From contig OU452205.1 in NCBI GenBank assembly GCA_911728435.2, positions 18,532,080 through 18,596,079 of the forward strand: a stretch of 64,000 nucleotides of DNA, read 5' to 3'. The notes beneath the pieces are model-generated. The model worked only from the letters and a program-made list of their open reading frames with translations, did not search any database and had not been told where the DNA came from. The DNA comes from Apoderus coryli (lineage: Eukaryota; Arthropoda; Insecta; Coleoptera; Attelabidae). Shown here in pieces: positions 35,701 to 46,440 of this stretch. The translations under genes and the position numbers were made by a program. Numbering within the stretch: position 1 is the first letter of the stretch; each line of letters begins with the position of its first letter.

Positions 35701-35955
35701 CGGAAATAATCGTAATCGACAATCAGCTGATATACACTCTGTCAAACTGTTTACATATTTGGTATTATAAAAGCAGGGTTGTCACTATTTGTTACAAATA
35801 CAGGCAGTAAGCTTTATACTTTAAAATACCTCTAAACAATATACACACAAAAATCTAAAATAACAAACCAGTAGGCAAAAAAAAGCCAAAGACTTTAAAG
35901 TACCCTTGGCTGATAAGATGCTGTAAGGTAAACAACACGTCTGGGAGACAAAGGG
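32786..35955 (-). mobile_element. piggyBac-family transposon, intact-looking, 3170 bp
   Basis: Ends CCCTTTGTCTTCT (left) and the inverse of CCCTTTGTCTCCCAG (right), each flanked by TTAA (32782-32785 and 35956-35959), the exact piggyBac target duplication. It holds one intact transposase gene on the minus strand with a long leader (34851-35900). Imperfect palindromes around AGGTACTTNNAAGTACCT lie near both ends (32801-32818, 32963-32982, 35549-35569). They are candidates for internal repeats contacted by the transposase. Confidence 0.95.
33156..34850 (-). CDS. piggyBac-type transposase, 564 aa, intact
   Basis: DDD transposase that excises and inserts at TTAA without footprints, acting in the nucleus. 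It starts at ATG 34850. Residues 20-90 are strongly acidic (DDLDEF, EENEEN), as usual for this family's N-terminus. Catalytic aspartates are visible at 245 (MCVDESIIKFKG), 326 (IYFDNYFTT) and 434 (GGVDYHDQLRQCYG). A basic segment (about residues 513-518, PKKRR) may be a nuclear signal. The C-terminus carries a Cys-rich domain (C546, C549, C551, H559, C562) of the kind that binds the subterminal repeats. Length, motifs and ends are all complete. It could be a domesticated gene, but intact TIRs and TTAA argue for a real transposon. Confidence 0.95.
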   Translation of the reverse strand: MSSHWPAKRPLTDTELLEILENDDLDEFLIPLDNNAETDTEPASDGEENEENFQRALQELNPEVQEEVENEVVDEAEPEQAVEPERSWKKMDNISSPLPEFSSGSWEETYFSECATATDLFVKLLGDTVQNITFQTNLYTIQKGTTIQVSEDEILSFIGINFLMGYHVLPNIESYWSSADDLKVQIVPVTMSRHRFQSILSNLHLNDNTLIPNKNTDRLYKVRPFVDALNKIFMNYVGEQKMCVDESIIKFKGRSSIKQYNPMKPIKRGYKLWVLSDMSGFVKKFQVYQGKNENVSDKFKNYSLGERIVLELTEQEWHKGKIIYFDNYFTTVRLLERLKLENTLACGTIRKNRKGLPSGIAKDNALKRGEFDHRTSNTGITFYKWKDNKIVTLASNFHGTNSVQIQRKQRDGTNLQICGPEVVQDYNKFMGGVDYHDQLRQCYGIDRRSKKWWHRIFWGCLEIAFVNAYVVYKKTRNEPKMTLLSFRREVTLGLCKKSPKYSSGKRSSSAGPVPKKRRYNYSVSSDIRLGNRGNHWPRFVERRGRCEMCSCQGIQSKPHSTCST

Positions 35956-36849
35956 TTAAGCATATAATCTCGTCTTAAAATATAAGTCGAGACCATTCCG
36001 AGACGAGACAATACTGAACTTCGTCTCGCCTTGATTTTTTCTTTTTCTTCACTTTATCATGACAATCATTATGGTTTGCTGTAAAATTTCCGTTTGCCGA
36101 GCGTGCTCAAATTTCAAGGCAAATACACCTTCTTTTCAAAACCCGTACGTACACATTTTCGTTATAATATATCAAAGGAAAAGAAATGAGAAATAGTGTG
36201 TTATAAAAGCACAACAATATCAAATAATTCACAAACAAAAATAAAAACTATATTTCGCATTTGTGAAAATATATAACATATTTTATTAAAAATAAGAAAT
36301 AAGTTAAATATGAATCGAGATGATTACTGTAGATAGTAGGATACATACAAACAAAATGTAATTATTGCTTCAAGACCTGCATCTTTTAATCACCTAGATA
36401 TTGATTTTCTTGTAGGAGATGAGGATTTTTACTTTCCCACACAGGGAAAGTATTGTGAACGCGTTAAAAAAAAATTGTGGTAAAGACGGCTATAACCATT
36501 TTGCAGCTCCTTAAGACCATTTCTAGATGGAAGTGTGTGTCTGCGTGTGTGTGTCGCTTTAACCAATTGAGCTAAATTTTGGTGTATGAGTTTAACGGAG
36601 TCCTAGGATGAACCCGTTAGTTTTTGGTTAAAATAGCTTTAGCCCTGTGATAGGGGTGGACACAACCGCCATATTTTCAAATAGCAGTAGGGGTCGAATG
36701 ATACATCATTTTAAAGCATTTTTTATCTGCTTACCAGCGATACTTTTGATATTTGCCCCCATAATTCTCGAGAAAATTGCGTTTAAAATTTCACCAGTTA
36801 GGTAGTTGGAATCTATATTATTACAATTAAAATACAATATATGTACTAG
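35956..36849. other. Unannotated AT-rich sequence
   Basis: Contains a GTGTGT-rich stretch near 36533-36555 and a TTTAGCCCTGTGATAGGGGT segment near 36640 resembling dispersed insect repeats. No supported gene. Confidence 0.4.
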
Positions 36850-36922
36850 GTTTCTGTGGCATCATTGGTAGAGCGTTCGCTTCTCATGCGGAAGGTTCTG
36901 GGTTCGAATCCCAGCGCTGGCA
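36850..36922 (+). tRNA. tRNA-like sequence, CTC anticodon (Glu-type), probably a pseudo-tRNA or SINE head
   Basis: 73 bases fold as a cloverleaf. The T arm is perfect (CTGGG-TTCGAAT-CCCAG) and the anticodon arm is sound (TTCGC/GCGGA). The loop TTCTCAT has CTC at the anticodon position. The D arm has one mismatch, and the acceptor stem has two mismatches and two G-T pairs. A perfect B box (GGTTCGAATCC) and a run of T just after (about 36927-36938) would suit RNA polymerase III. The weak acceptor stem and poor A box suggest a decayed gene or the head of a tRNA-derived SINE. Confidence 0.5.
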
Positions 36923-37459
36923 ATCCTTTTTTTTTTCTCATTTTTGAATAATGTTGTTAGTTTGTTACGTTAGTTTATTATAATATTATAAATTGTCCGG
37001 AGAGTTTTGGGGTGACACAACCGATTTTTTTTTTGTATGATGTATTATTGCATGTTAATGGAAAACGAGAAATAGGGTCCTATTTACAATTTGATTACTT
37101 AATTACCTACTCATCTAATCGCTACGTCTTTTTTGATCGAGAGTTTGACTTCTGTTATACCGGAAAGTTAAAACCATGTGTATTGTTATATTTTGGATTC
37201 ATTTTGGAGTATTTCGTTGTAACATTTGACTATGCCTATGATCAACTGTTTTTTAATAAATAATTTATATTATGCAATAAATGCAAATGTATGACATTCA
37301 CTGAAAGAAACAATTTTATAAATTTTCGCTAGACGGTTGGTGGGACCGCAATGACTAGATATCTGACTGCTGCTGCCTGGGCGTGCTTTTCGACTCTAGT
37401 CTATCATTTTTATGTCTTGAATTACGGACACTCTATCGTCTATCATCATGTGGCTGCTA
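36923..37459. other. Unannotated sequence after the tRNA-like element
   Basis: A frame at 37012-37263 has no recognisable family. If the tRNA-like sequence heads a SINE, its body would lie here, but no tail repeat or duplication is obvious. Confidence 0.35.
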
Positions 37460-37885
37460 GTGAGAAGCTAGTATTGATGCGTTGAAAGTTCTGTATAATT
37501 TTTTTGTGCGTTCGAAGCTCGAATATTGCTCCTTGATTTGGTATCCGATCTATCAGATTCATGTACGGAATGTTGAGAGGGTCCAAAGAAAGTTTTTGAA
37601 ATACCTTTCATTTAAGGCAGACGGTATTTATCCTGAAAGAGGGAATGAATATTCGTTGTTGCTGAACAGGTTCGAATTCAAGAGTTTGGAGTTTAGAAGA
37701 ATATTTTTTTCTCTGAAATAATTTTTGAATGATCTTTTACATAATAGAATCGACTGGTCTGAACTCCTGGCTGAAATAAATTTTAACGTGCCAAGACTGG
37801 GCGCCCGCAATCATTTAACCTTCTACTCTCAGCGGCGTTGCACTAACCTCTATACAAAATCGCCCGTATTATGTCATGTGTAATA
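37460..37885 (+). pseudogene. LINE RT C-terminal fragment, split by family A
   Basis: Reads LKVLYNFFVRSKLEYCSLIW, then VERVQRKFLKYLSFK, and after a stop NVPRLGARNHLTFYSQRR. This is the conserved ending of the RT family also seen at 31130-32090. The coding end near 37880 is followed by family A copy 3. A plausible 3' UTR of the same kind resumes at 39736. Confidence 0.72.
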
Positions 37886-37888
37886 ATT

Positions 37889-39735
37889 AGCTCTCCATAT
37901 CATATATGTAATATATGTATATATGGAGACGATTAGTTTCATGAAAAAATTTTTTTTTTTAATTTCACCGGAAATACTTGTTTTTGGTCATTTTATACAT
38001 AAATAAGTAGTTTTAAAAAAATGTCTGTCTGTCTGTCTGTCTGTATCCACGACAACGCAAAAACCGCTTAACAGATTTTAACCAAATTTGGTACAAAAAA
38101 ACTATTGGACATGGCAAGGAGCTGATTAGATTTTGGGAAACATTGAGCGTAGGCAAAGGGTTTAAAAGAGGGTTCAAAAATTAAAAAAATTCATAGTTCT
38201 TAAACTTATCCGAAATACTGCATAATTTTTTACGCATTTAATTGAATATAACCTAACATATTGAACATAAAATATTAGACCACATTGACGTTCGAAAATA
38301 GTGTAAAATGGGGTAAAAAAGATTAAAAAAAAACGTATTTCTTAAAAATAGCAGAAATATTAACTAGTTATTTATAGTTTTGATAGAATATAACCTATAA
38401 AATGTGTCATGAATAACCTACTTTCATAGGCGTTCGTACATAGTGGAAAAGGGGTCAAAACATAAAAAATATATATTTCCTAAACTTATTCGAAATATGG
38501 AATAATTTTTCATAGTTGTGATACAATATAAGCTAAAAAATATTCCATAAAAGAATTGGTTCACACAGGCGTTCGAAAATAGTTTAAAAAAAGGGTCAAA
38601 AACGAAAAAAAAAATGTTTCTCAAATAGACCAGAAAAATTGGCTAATTATATATAGCTTTGATATAAGATAGCCTAAAAACTGCAGCATAAAATTTTTAT
38701 TTACATAGGCGTTCGTAAATAGTAGAAAAAGGGGTAAAATAAAAAAAAATTAAAATGTAAAAAATTTTATATTTAACTAGATGAATTGGTGTTAAAAATA
38801 CACGACAAAAATTAATGTACCATAGGCGTCCGTGAAAATTCTATAAAAGGGTCAGAAAAAATGTGTATCCGTGATAACTCAAAAACCACTTAACGGATTT
38901 TAACCACATTTGGTACGAAAATACTACAGGATATTTATCGGTGGTGATTAACATTGAGCTTAGGCAAGGGGTTTAAAAGAGGGTTCAAAAATTTAAAAAA
39001 TCATAGTTCTTAAACTTATCCGAAATATTGAATAATTTTTTATAGTTGTGATAGAATAAAACCTAAAAAATGTTACATAAAAGAATTAGTTCACACAGGC
39101 GTTCGAAAATAGTCTTAAAAAAGGGTCAAAAACGAAAAAAAAATGTTTCCCAAATATAACAGAAAAATTGGCTAATTATATATAGCTTTCATATAAGATA
39201 ACCTAAAAAATGCAGCATAAAATTTTTATTTACATAGGCGTTCGTAAATAGTAAAAAAAGGGGTAAAATAAAAAAAAACTAAAATGTAAAAAATTTTATA
39301 TTTTATATTTAACTAGTTGAATTTGTGTTAAAAATACACGACAAAAATTAATGTTCCATAGGCGTCCGTGAAAATTCTATAAAAGGATCAGAAAACATTT
39401 GTATCCGTGATAACTCAAAAACCACTTAACGGATAACCCACAACATGCAGCATAACAATTTTGTTTACATAGGCGTTCGTAAATAGTAGAAAAGGGGGCA
39501 AAATAAATTTTATAATAAAACTAAAAAAAATCAATTAATTTGCGTTCAAGAACTTGGCCTAGATCTGAAATATAAAATATGTGCGTATAAATAGTGCCTC
39601 CAAAGAGAAGAAAAAGGCACAAAACCCGATACTTAAAAATAAAAAAAATAGCTGATGTCTAAAACAAAACAAAAATTTAGATAAATGACAAAAAGGTCAT
39701 AAAATTATTTCTTTTACACCTAAATATGGAGAGCT
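37889..39735 (-). mobile_element. Family A, copy 3: most complete copy, with TIRs, 1847 bp
   Basis: Both ends are visible: AGCTCTCCATAT at 37889-37900 and ATATGGAGAGCT at 39724-39735, flanked on each side by ATT (37886-37888 and 39736-39738). It is reverse to the other copies. The 3' end (left here) has the same hairpin and a short CAGA tract (about 38025-38044). The body is diverged units of about 140 bases. It lacks coding capacity, so it would be a non-autonomous DNA element with a satellite-like interior. TIR and 3-base duplication are read from this one copy only. Confidence 0.7.
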
Positions 39736-40024
39736 ATTCGTGCCTCGAGGGCAACAGTTTATTTTAATTTCATTTGCGCTGACTGTGTCATTTTTAATTG
39801 GTCAAGGGAAGCACTTACGAGGGCTGCTCTGAGTGTTTGTGCTTCGTAGTTTCTCTTTTTTTCTTGTTAATTGTTTAATTAGTATAGACCAATCATGTTT
39901 TATTTTTAATGGAATACTTATTGTGTTTATGCATAATATTTTGGTTTTGATTTTTTTTTGTCAAATTATCTATTGTACGATAATTTAGCTCTGTTATGAG
40001 AGAAATCTGTTGAGCAATAAAGAC

Positions 40025-40062
<38 letters not shown>
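39736..40062 (+). repeat. LINE 3' UTR with (TTA)n tail
   Basis: Ends GAGCAATAAAGACTATTATT followed by a TTA microsatellite (about 40026-40062), a common LINE 3' terminus. It probably continues the LINE fragment at 37460-37885, separated from it by family A copy 3. Confidence 0.6.
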
Positions 40063-40063
<1 letters not shown>

Positions 40064-40619
40064 ATTCAATGAAATTGTTCCTAACAGCACTCGGAAGCAA
40101 TTAACTGTACACATACCACGAACACAACGAAATGTAAGACAAAGTGCAAAATATTATTTCGTGAATAATTTTTTAACTAATTTCTAATCTTCAAATTCAC
40201 TGGATATGTAGGATAATATAAATTAGATTGGTACAAAATTATACAAGATTTCAATAGTGTTTTCCTTATAATACCTCATCCAATATAGGTCAATTTATGC
40301 ACGTGTTATTTTATGTTAATATGATTTGTAGTTACAACGTAATTTTCCTCACAGAATATTCCTTTATGTAAATTATTTGGAAAAGTTTCAGTAATTTTCT
40401 TCTCATATCTAATAGCTTCTATGTATATGATTATTTCTTGCTGAAATAAATGAAACTTAAATTTTGTTATCAGATACAACTAACGGTACTTGACTGTAAC
40501 AGAGTGTCCGTCATTCACAACATAAAAGGGTATATCGGTCATGGTTGGAGTCACGATCACTTAAGCTTCAGTTAAGTCGCAAAAATTATTCAACGGGAGT
40601 TATTAAATGTACTTTTTGT
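40063..40619. other. Unannotated sequence
   Basis: No gene or repeat end recognised. Confidence 0.4.
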
Positions 40620-41320
40620 AACAAAAAAGAAAAAAAAACTCTATAAATCTCAGGAAACGGTGCTGAATCCTCTCGATATGAGCCACATGAAAGGCATAGA
40701 GGGGACTCCAAACCGTAGATGCGTACTCGGGATGATGTCTGACAAGCGATGTATATAACAACTTAATTGTGTTCACACTGCTAAAGTCTGCCGAGCACCG
40801 CCTGACAAAGCGCAACATTTGCAATGCGATGCAGAATGCTCGACGTGATGACTGAAGCTAAAGTTGCCTCCAAATAAACTCCCAGGTCCTGAACTCCAGA
40901 GCCGATTAACCCATGGAGTAATCATGAAAAAGAGGATTTTTAAAACGATTTAAATTGACACGAAACCACTTCGGGACATTTAAATTATACATCGTTAATC
41001 TCGCACCAAAGAACCAAACCAGTGAGATCCTCCTGCAGTCGGTGACACCTCGGATCATCCTATAACACTTGAGATCATCAGCAAACCGCTTAAATTCACT
41101 ATATAAAAAGCATTGGTCTGTGTCGCTAATAACTAGGTTGAAAAATAATCAGCCCAAGTGCGATCCTTGGAATACACCGGAAGGCTAGAATTAAACTCAT
41201 TAAGTCGAACAACCTGATTCCAACGTGAGAGGTAGCTTCCTAACCAGGAAAGAAAGTAATTTGCCACCCTGAAACCTTCAAGCTTATGCACGAGAAATCC
41301 GTGGTTGACTCGCACACCTC
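40620..41320 (-). pseudogene. LINE reverse transcriptase remnant
   Basis: On the minus strand, 41315-41190 reads VNHGFLVHKLEGFRVANYFL, then a WLGSYLSR motif. This is followed by a broken GVPQGS-like block, FADDLKCYR near 41075, a KWFRVNLNRFK segment, and finally FVRRCSADFSSVNTIKLLYT with an HIERIQHRFLRF tail near 40660-40800. Several frameshifts. The order matches RT domains 3 to the C-terminus. Confidence 0.75.
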
Positions 41321-41351
41321 GGTACGCTCTAATTATAGCCCCCGGATGTAC

Positions 41352-41469
41352 GAATGGCGTACTTTAGCCTTACACAAAGCTTATTGTGGCATTTCAGGAC
41401 GATACAGTGAATGCAGTAGGGTCTTGAAATGGCACAATAAGCTTTGTGTAAGGCTCAAGTACGCCATTC
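41352..41469. repeat. Foldback MITE, 49-bp arms
   Basis: GAATGGCGTACTTTAGCCTT...CAGGAC is the near-exact inverse of GTCTTGAAATGGCACAATAA...GCCATTC, with a loop of about 20 bases. Non-coding. Confidence 0.88.
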
Positions 41470-42012
41470 ATTCTACTACCACGCAACATTAATTCTACAA
41501 CCTAGATGAGCCACCGTCAGGTCCGTTTTTAATAAAACCCTCCAATTCAATTTGTAGCCGCGCTCCACAAAGCTGCACTTCAACGGTCGTCAGTGTATGA
41601 TCCCGTCGAGGCTACCCGGTTCGGCAATGGGTAAGATTAAAACTATTTGGATAGATAAATGTTGATATTCCGAAACTAAGTCGAATTTAATTATGTTTTG
41701 GTTTATTTCCAATAACTAGCCAAAGAGTTCTTAGGCTGGAAGCATAGTATATTTAAAGCACAAATCCACAAACATGTATCTTTGAAGTACCAGTATACAT
41801 TTGGACAACGATGGCCGATCTGAAAATACAAAATCTGCCGAAACTAATTTTTGACTAGATATGTGATTCCTATATCGGGAAATATAATGTAACCATCTCG
41901 CTAATAAAAATATGTGCTGGTAATCTCAAAGTTGAGGCGCTACGTATTAAAGTTTTCTTGATTATTTAAATAATCATGTATATTAGTGGCAAAAACGTTC
42001 AATTTAGCATAT
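41470..42012. other. Unannotated sequence
   Basis: No gene or repeat recognised up to the left end of Rep-A copy 3. Confidence 0.4.
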
Positions 42013-43128
42013 TACACAGAAAAAAAAAACTTGGTTTATCCAAATAAAAAATATTATTTAGAGGTGAATTTGCTAGTTTTCGCAAAATTTTTGTTAAAGT
42101 AGTTAATGTAGTTATCAAGTATGAGTAGCTACATTATCTAAAAATGACAATTTTTCCTGCTAAGCTGATATCTTCTCATCTAAACGAGACTTGTATGTGC
42201 ATTAGTTAAATAAGATTTCAAATTGTGAACCTATATAAAATTTTATTTGCGCTAAATGAGTTCGGTATTCTGCTTGAATTAGGTATTGTACACCTACAGA
42301 TTTTCATACGTACCCACTTAGGTGTAGCTATTATTATTAAGAAAATACTTAATGAGGTAATTACGTACCTAACTATTCTCAAAAATCGTTTTATGAAACC
42401 CAAAACTAAATTTGTTCTAATAGGAACATATACCTACCTACCTATAAATGTTATTTATCTGCTTTAGTATATTAATGGACCTAGGTATGTGCATTATAAT
42501 ATTTAAGTATAAATAAGATTTTAACAACTAAGTACATAGCTAAAATAGGCATTGATTTAATTAAATCTGTGTAATAGTTATTTTACCTAATACTTTTCAT
42601 TTACGAAATTTCTATCCTCCAAAATATCGAATTATTTTATCTGGTAGAGATAGGAACCTATAGTTGTCTACATAAGTCGTCATTCTATTCCAGCCAACGG
42701 TTATTCCCCGTTCTACCTAATGTGTTTGTCCCCGCTGCTAGTCCACGTACCTAAAACCCTTTGTAGAAGCGATTGCCGACAACAACATCTTCTATGTGTA
42801 CCACCTTGTTCCTAGCGCGTCTCGCTTGGTGTAGAGGGAGGGGGTTTCATTTTGGTATTTTTTGATTAGAGTCTTGGCGTCGCTCTAACTAAGATCTAGT
42901 TATTTGGTGTTCTAATCTGAAGATATTTTAATTTAATATATTAAATTTTGATTTATTGATAGTAAGTATATACCTAGATATTGATATCCCAATTTCTACA
43001 AGTGGTGAGGACGGACTATACAGACAGTAACAGATATGTATTATACCAATGTGCATCCAACATAATTAAGTGTAGTGATTAGTTTGGTTTGTTGAGTTTT
43101 GTTAAATATTCATATATTATTAATAACA

Positions 43129-43192
43129 ATGGAGGAAACAAAAGAAATATTAATTAGCCGGAATCTGGGGGAGCTCGTTGTTACTTTTCTCG
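43129..43192 (+). CDS. Rep-A first exon, copy 3
   Basis: Same 64-base exon as 3-66 (ATG to G|GTAAGT at 43193). The frame is open; one change makes Trp11 an Arg (TGG to CGG). No partner exon is seen in this copy, so a functional product is unlikely. Confidence 0.35.
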
Positions 43193-43879
43193 GTAAGTAA
43201 ATTATAATAATTATTATTTAATTATTTATTTTTATAATTTTACGACCAATGCAAACAATCTTATTTCATGGTAATATCAGATATAAACTTTGGCAAAGAT
43301 ACCTATCTAGTTACGTATTATTTAGTAGGTACTTAATCCTAATTTAAAATACTTTTTCTAATTGAATCAATCTTAATATGGTATTCCTCCATTTACAGCA
43401 ACTAAACAATAGTTTAGATGGGTTCACGATAATATATTTAATTTGCCAGGGACGGATTAATTTTTACCAAATTAATGCAGTTTTTCAAAAGAAGTTACAT
43501 AAATATTTTAGCTAGGTATGACTTTTTTCTTTCTTTTGTAAAGGTAGGTATGTATTGATTTGTTTACCATTTTACCAATGTCTGTGAATTAGGAGTTGTG
43601 GATTGGAATTGTCTTATCATTCCTCGTACGTACCGGTAGAATCCGTTATTTTACTTAGTTTCCTCATAAGGAATCTAAAGTTTCTTTGATAATTTTTTTT
43701 TGTTTCAGCGTCATTGTTTTTCGGAAAAACTCGATTTTTTTTAAATAGCCAATACATTTTAGGTTTATTTGTCCCCAAATTAGATAACTACCTAGTACCT
43801 AGTTAGTAGATCTTGAAATGTATAATATTTATAGTAGAAAATGAATTAGGTATAAACTATATTTTACAAGGCCGTATTT

Positions 43880-44690
43880 TTTTTAAGAAAATGCAATTTT
43901 TTTACGATTTTAGTTTTTATTGACTTCTGACATTATTTTTACTGATATAAAAAACTTAACAGCTCTCATTGTTACTTTTTTATGAGAAAAATATAGCGTT
44001 TACAAATTTTCATTACGACGTTTCGTTTTTGAAAAACCATCAACTTCGATTTTTTAAATACGGCCCTCGATTTTTTATTGTTAAATTTAAAGCGATTTTC
44101 AAAACAAAAATAGATGTAACGGAATGGTTTCAACAAGTTTTCAGTATTTTTAGCTGTTATTTAAACTTCAAGAAAAATCGCCATAGTTTGGCACTTATTT
44201 TGCGTAAAAGAAAGAAAGGCGTTTCTTTAATAATTTCAAAAAATACAAAAATTTTAACTAAATTTAAAAAACTGCGTACAGAATAAAATGTGCTGACAGA
44301 AATAAATTGGCAAATAATAATAAATACTTAATTTTGATTAACGTCGAAAGAATTTTATTGCAAAAATTACTAATTAGGTATATACTCTGCATTCAGTCAG
44401 TTAAGTCCCAAACTATGGCGATTTCTCTTGAATAAGTTTAAATAACAACTAAAAATACTGAAAAGTTGTTTAAACCACCTATTTTTGAATTGAAAATGGC
44501 TTTAAATTTAACAATAGAAAATCAAGGGCCGTATTTAAAAAATCGAAGTTGATGGTTTTTCGAAAACGAAACCTCGAGTCTCCTCAAAAAGCAACAATGA
44601 GAAAGTGCTTTTCATTTTTTTATATATATGTAAAAATAATGTCTGAAATCAATAAAAACTAATATCGCAAAAAATTTATTTTTAAGAAAT
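43880..44690. repeat. Rep-A internal hairpin, copy 3
   Basis: Same inverted arrangement as at 775-1565. The frame 43969-44286 falls in the left arm. Arms remain alignable in all three copies. Confidence 0.7.
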
Positions 44691-45016
44691 TATCGAAAAC
44701 TGCTAAATTTACTTTACTTTTGAAAACACCATTTAAAAGGTGTTTAAATTGTACAACTTTTCTCTAAGTTAATCGACATTGTCACTCCGACCATTTCCAA
44801 GATCAACCAACCCTAGTTGTTTATGTGCTTAGCAATATTCTCAGGAATTCCGGCAAAGGATTCAGCCGCATTATACCTACCCACTTTAACATGTGTAGAT
44901 TGAAGTTTGACTATATATACCTAGCTTATATTACTTATACCTAATACAAGATTTTCAGTAGGCTTAAGTTTATTTTAAAAAAATAAATAAATAAGAGTCG
45001 CACTAAAAACCTGATG

Positions 45017-45570
45017 GTGGTTCAGATAAAAAAACGTAAGCACCACAGGGACCCCCAAATCTTGTCTACCCCTTCTAGAAAGAATTACTAGAAGAGAGAG
45101 ACAAACTCTATTTGTCATTTAAATAAAAATATATTGTATGTTAGCAAAGTGTATTAGTTATTTTAGTAATGTAGAAAAATTTACTGGATAGATATTAAAC
45201 GAGTATCATCACTAAAATAACTAGTAAACTTTGCTAGCATGCAATATACTTTTATTTAAATGACAAATAGTGTTTGTCTCTCCCAGACAAGGAGCATATG
45301 TAAACTATTCAAGAATATTATCTAAATGACATAATGTCTATCCAGTAAATTTTTCTACATTACTAAAATTACTAATAAACTTTGCTGGCATACAATATAT
45401 TTTTATTTAAATGACAAAAAGTGTTTGTCTCTTTTAGACAAGAACCATATGTAAACTATTCAAGAATATTATCTAAATGACATAATGTCTATCCAGTAAA
45501 TTTTTCTAGAAGGGGTAGACAAGGTTTTGGCTGTCCCTGTGGTGCTTATGTTTTTTATCTATCTGAACCA
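45017..45570. repeat. Subterminal foldback of Rep-A copy 3
   Basis: GGTTCAGATA...AAGCACCACAGGGAC...CTTGTCTACCCCTTCTAG (45017-45079) recurs inverted at about 45505-45570, and the region between also folds back near 45230. A unit of about 180 bases (TTTACTGGATAGACATTATG...GCAAAGTTTA) is present twice in tandem in the right half. Copy 2 holds only the left part. Confidence 0.75.
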
Positions 45571-45588
45571 AGGTTTTTTTTCTGTGTA

Positions 45589-45996
45589 TTTGCGATAGAA
45601 TATTAAATTAAGTTTGTGTTAAATTAAGCATCTGCACATGTGGTGGGTGTAAATATATTTCGGATTAATTACGCTATTACGCAAATAATGAGTACGTGTT
45701 GAATGATGGTGACAATTCCACTCATGTATAATAATTCCCATTTGTATGTACAAAAATCGTAGTTTACTATCGGCTAAATAGAAAGGAACAGAAATGCAAG
45801 TGGATAAAAATATCGGATAAGTAGCAACGTTAGCATTTATTGTCTATTGGACCAATTGTATATACCTTATAATTGTATTTTTAACAATTGTTCTTTCTAA
45901 ACATTATTCATCTTCTTATTGTTCTTTCAGTTTGTTAAATAAAGTTTAGTTGATTTGTGTTTTCTATTCATGGAATTGTCTTTCCAAATACCACGC
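45589..45996. other. Unannotated sequence
   Basis: No gene or repeat recognised. Confidence 0.4.
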
Positions 45997-46160
45997 GAGC
46001 TCAGATCTAGCAGGATATTTTTTACGATGGTTTTCTCATACTTACTTTCATATAAGTAATTTAACGCGATCTGTTCTGACAAAATCAGCTCTCGTTAAAT
46101 TGCCAATGAAAGTAAGTATTCGAAATTAATCGCAAAAAATATCCGGCTAAATCTGAGCTC
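45997..46160. repeat. Foldback MITE with about 55-bp arms
   Basis: GAGCTCAGATCTAGCAGGAT...CTTACTTTCAT is matched inversely by ATGAAAGTAAGTATTCG...AAATCTGAGCTC. Length 164 bases. Non-coding. Confidence 0.88.
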
Positions 46161-46177
46161 TTGGGTTGGGTTGGGCA

Positions 46178-46440
46178 GCAGAGCATTGTGTTGTTTAGGC
46201 GAGCAGATTCCACACATCTTTATTTTCTTTTCTAGTGACGTTACTTTAATGAGAAAATTGACGATTTGGAAACTATTTTAAAAATGTTTTCCTTCAAAGG
46301 AGCCAAAATTAACCCACGACCTGACCTGAATATTTAACTGTATGTTAAAACACAGGGAATATTTTAGACTTGTTTGGCGTTAGAGGAGATCTACACGGCC
46401 TGGAACTCGTTTTGGTTGAGGATTAGAATAAATAAGAGCT
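46178..46440 (-). repeat. Dispersed repeat X, inverted copy
   Basis: Reverse complement of 21750-22012 with scattered differences. Abuts the MITE at 45997-46160. Confidence 0.7.

Larger units (their letters stand above)
42013..45588 (+). mobile_element. Rep-A repeat, copy 3: complete TIR element, about 3.57 kb
   Basis: Left end TACACAGAAAAAAAAAAC; right end is the inverse of TACACAGAAAAAAAACCTTG. The outermost TA may be a target duplication, giving TIRs that begin CACAG. Inside are about 1.1 kb of non-coding DNA, the short exon 43129-43192, the conserved hairpin (about 43880-44690) and a complex subterminal foldback (45017-45570). There is no transposase, so it is a non-autonomous element or a deletion derivative. 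Confidence 0.78.
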
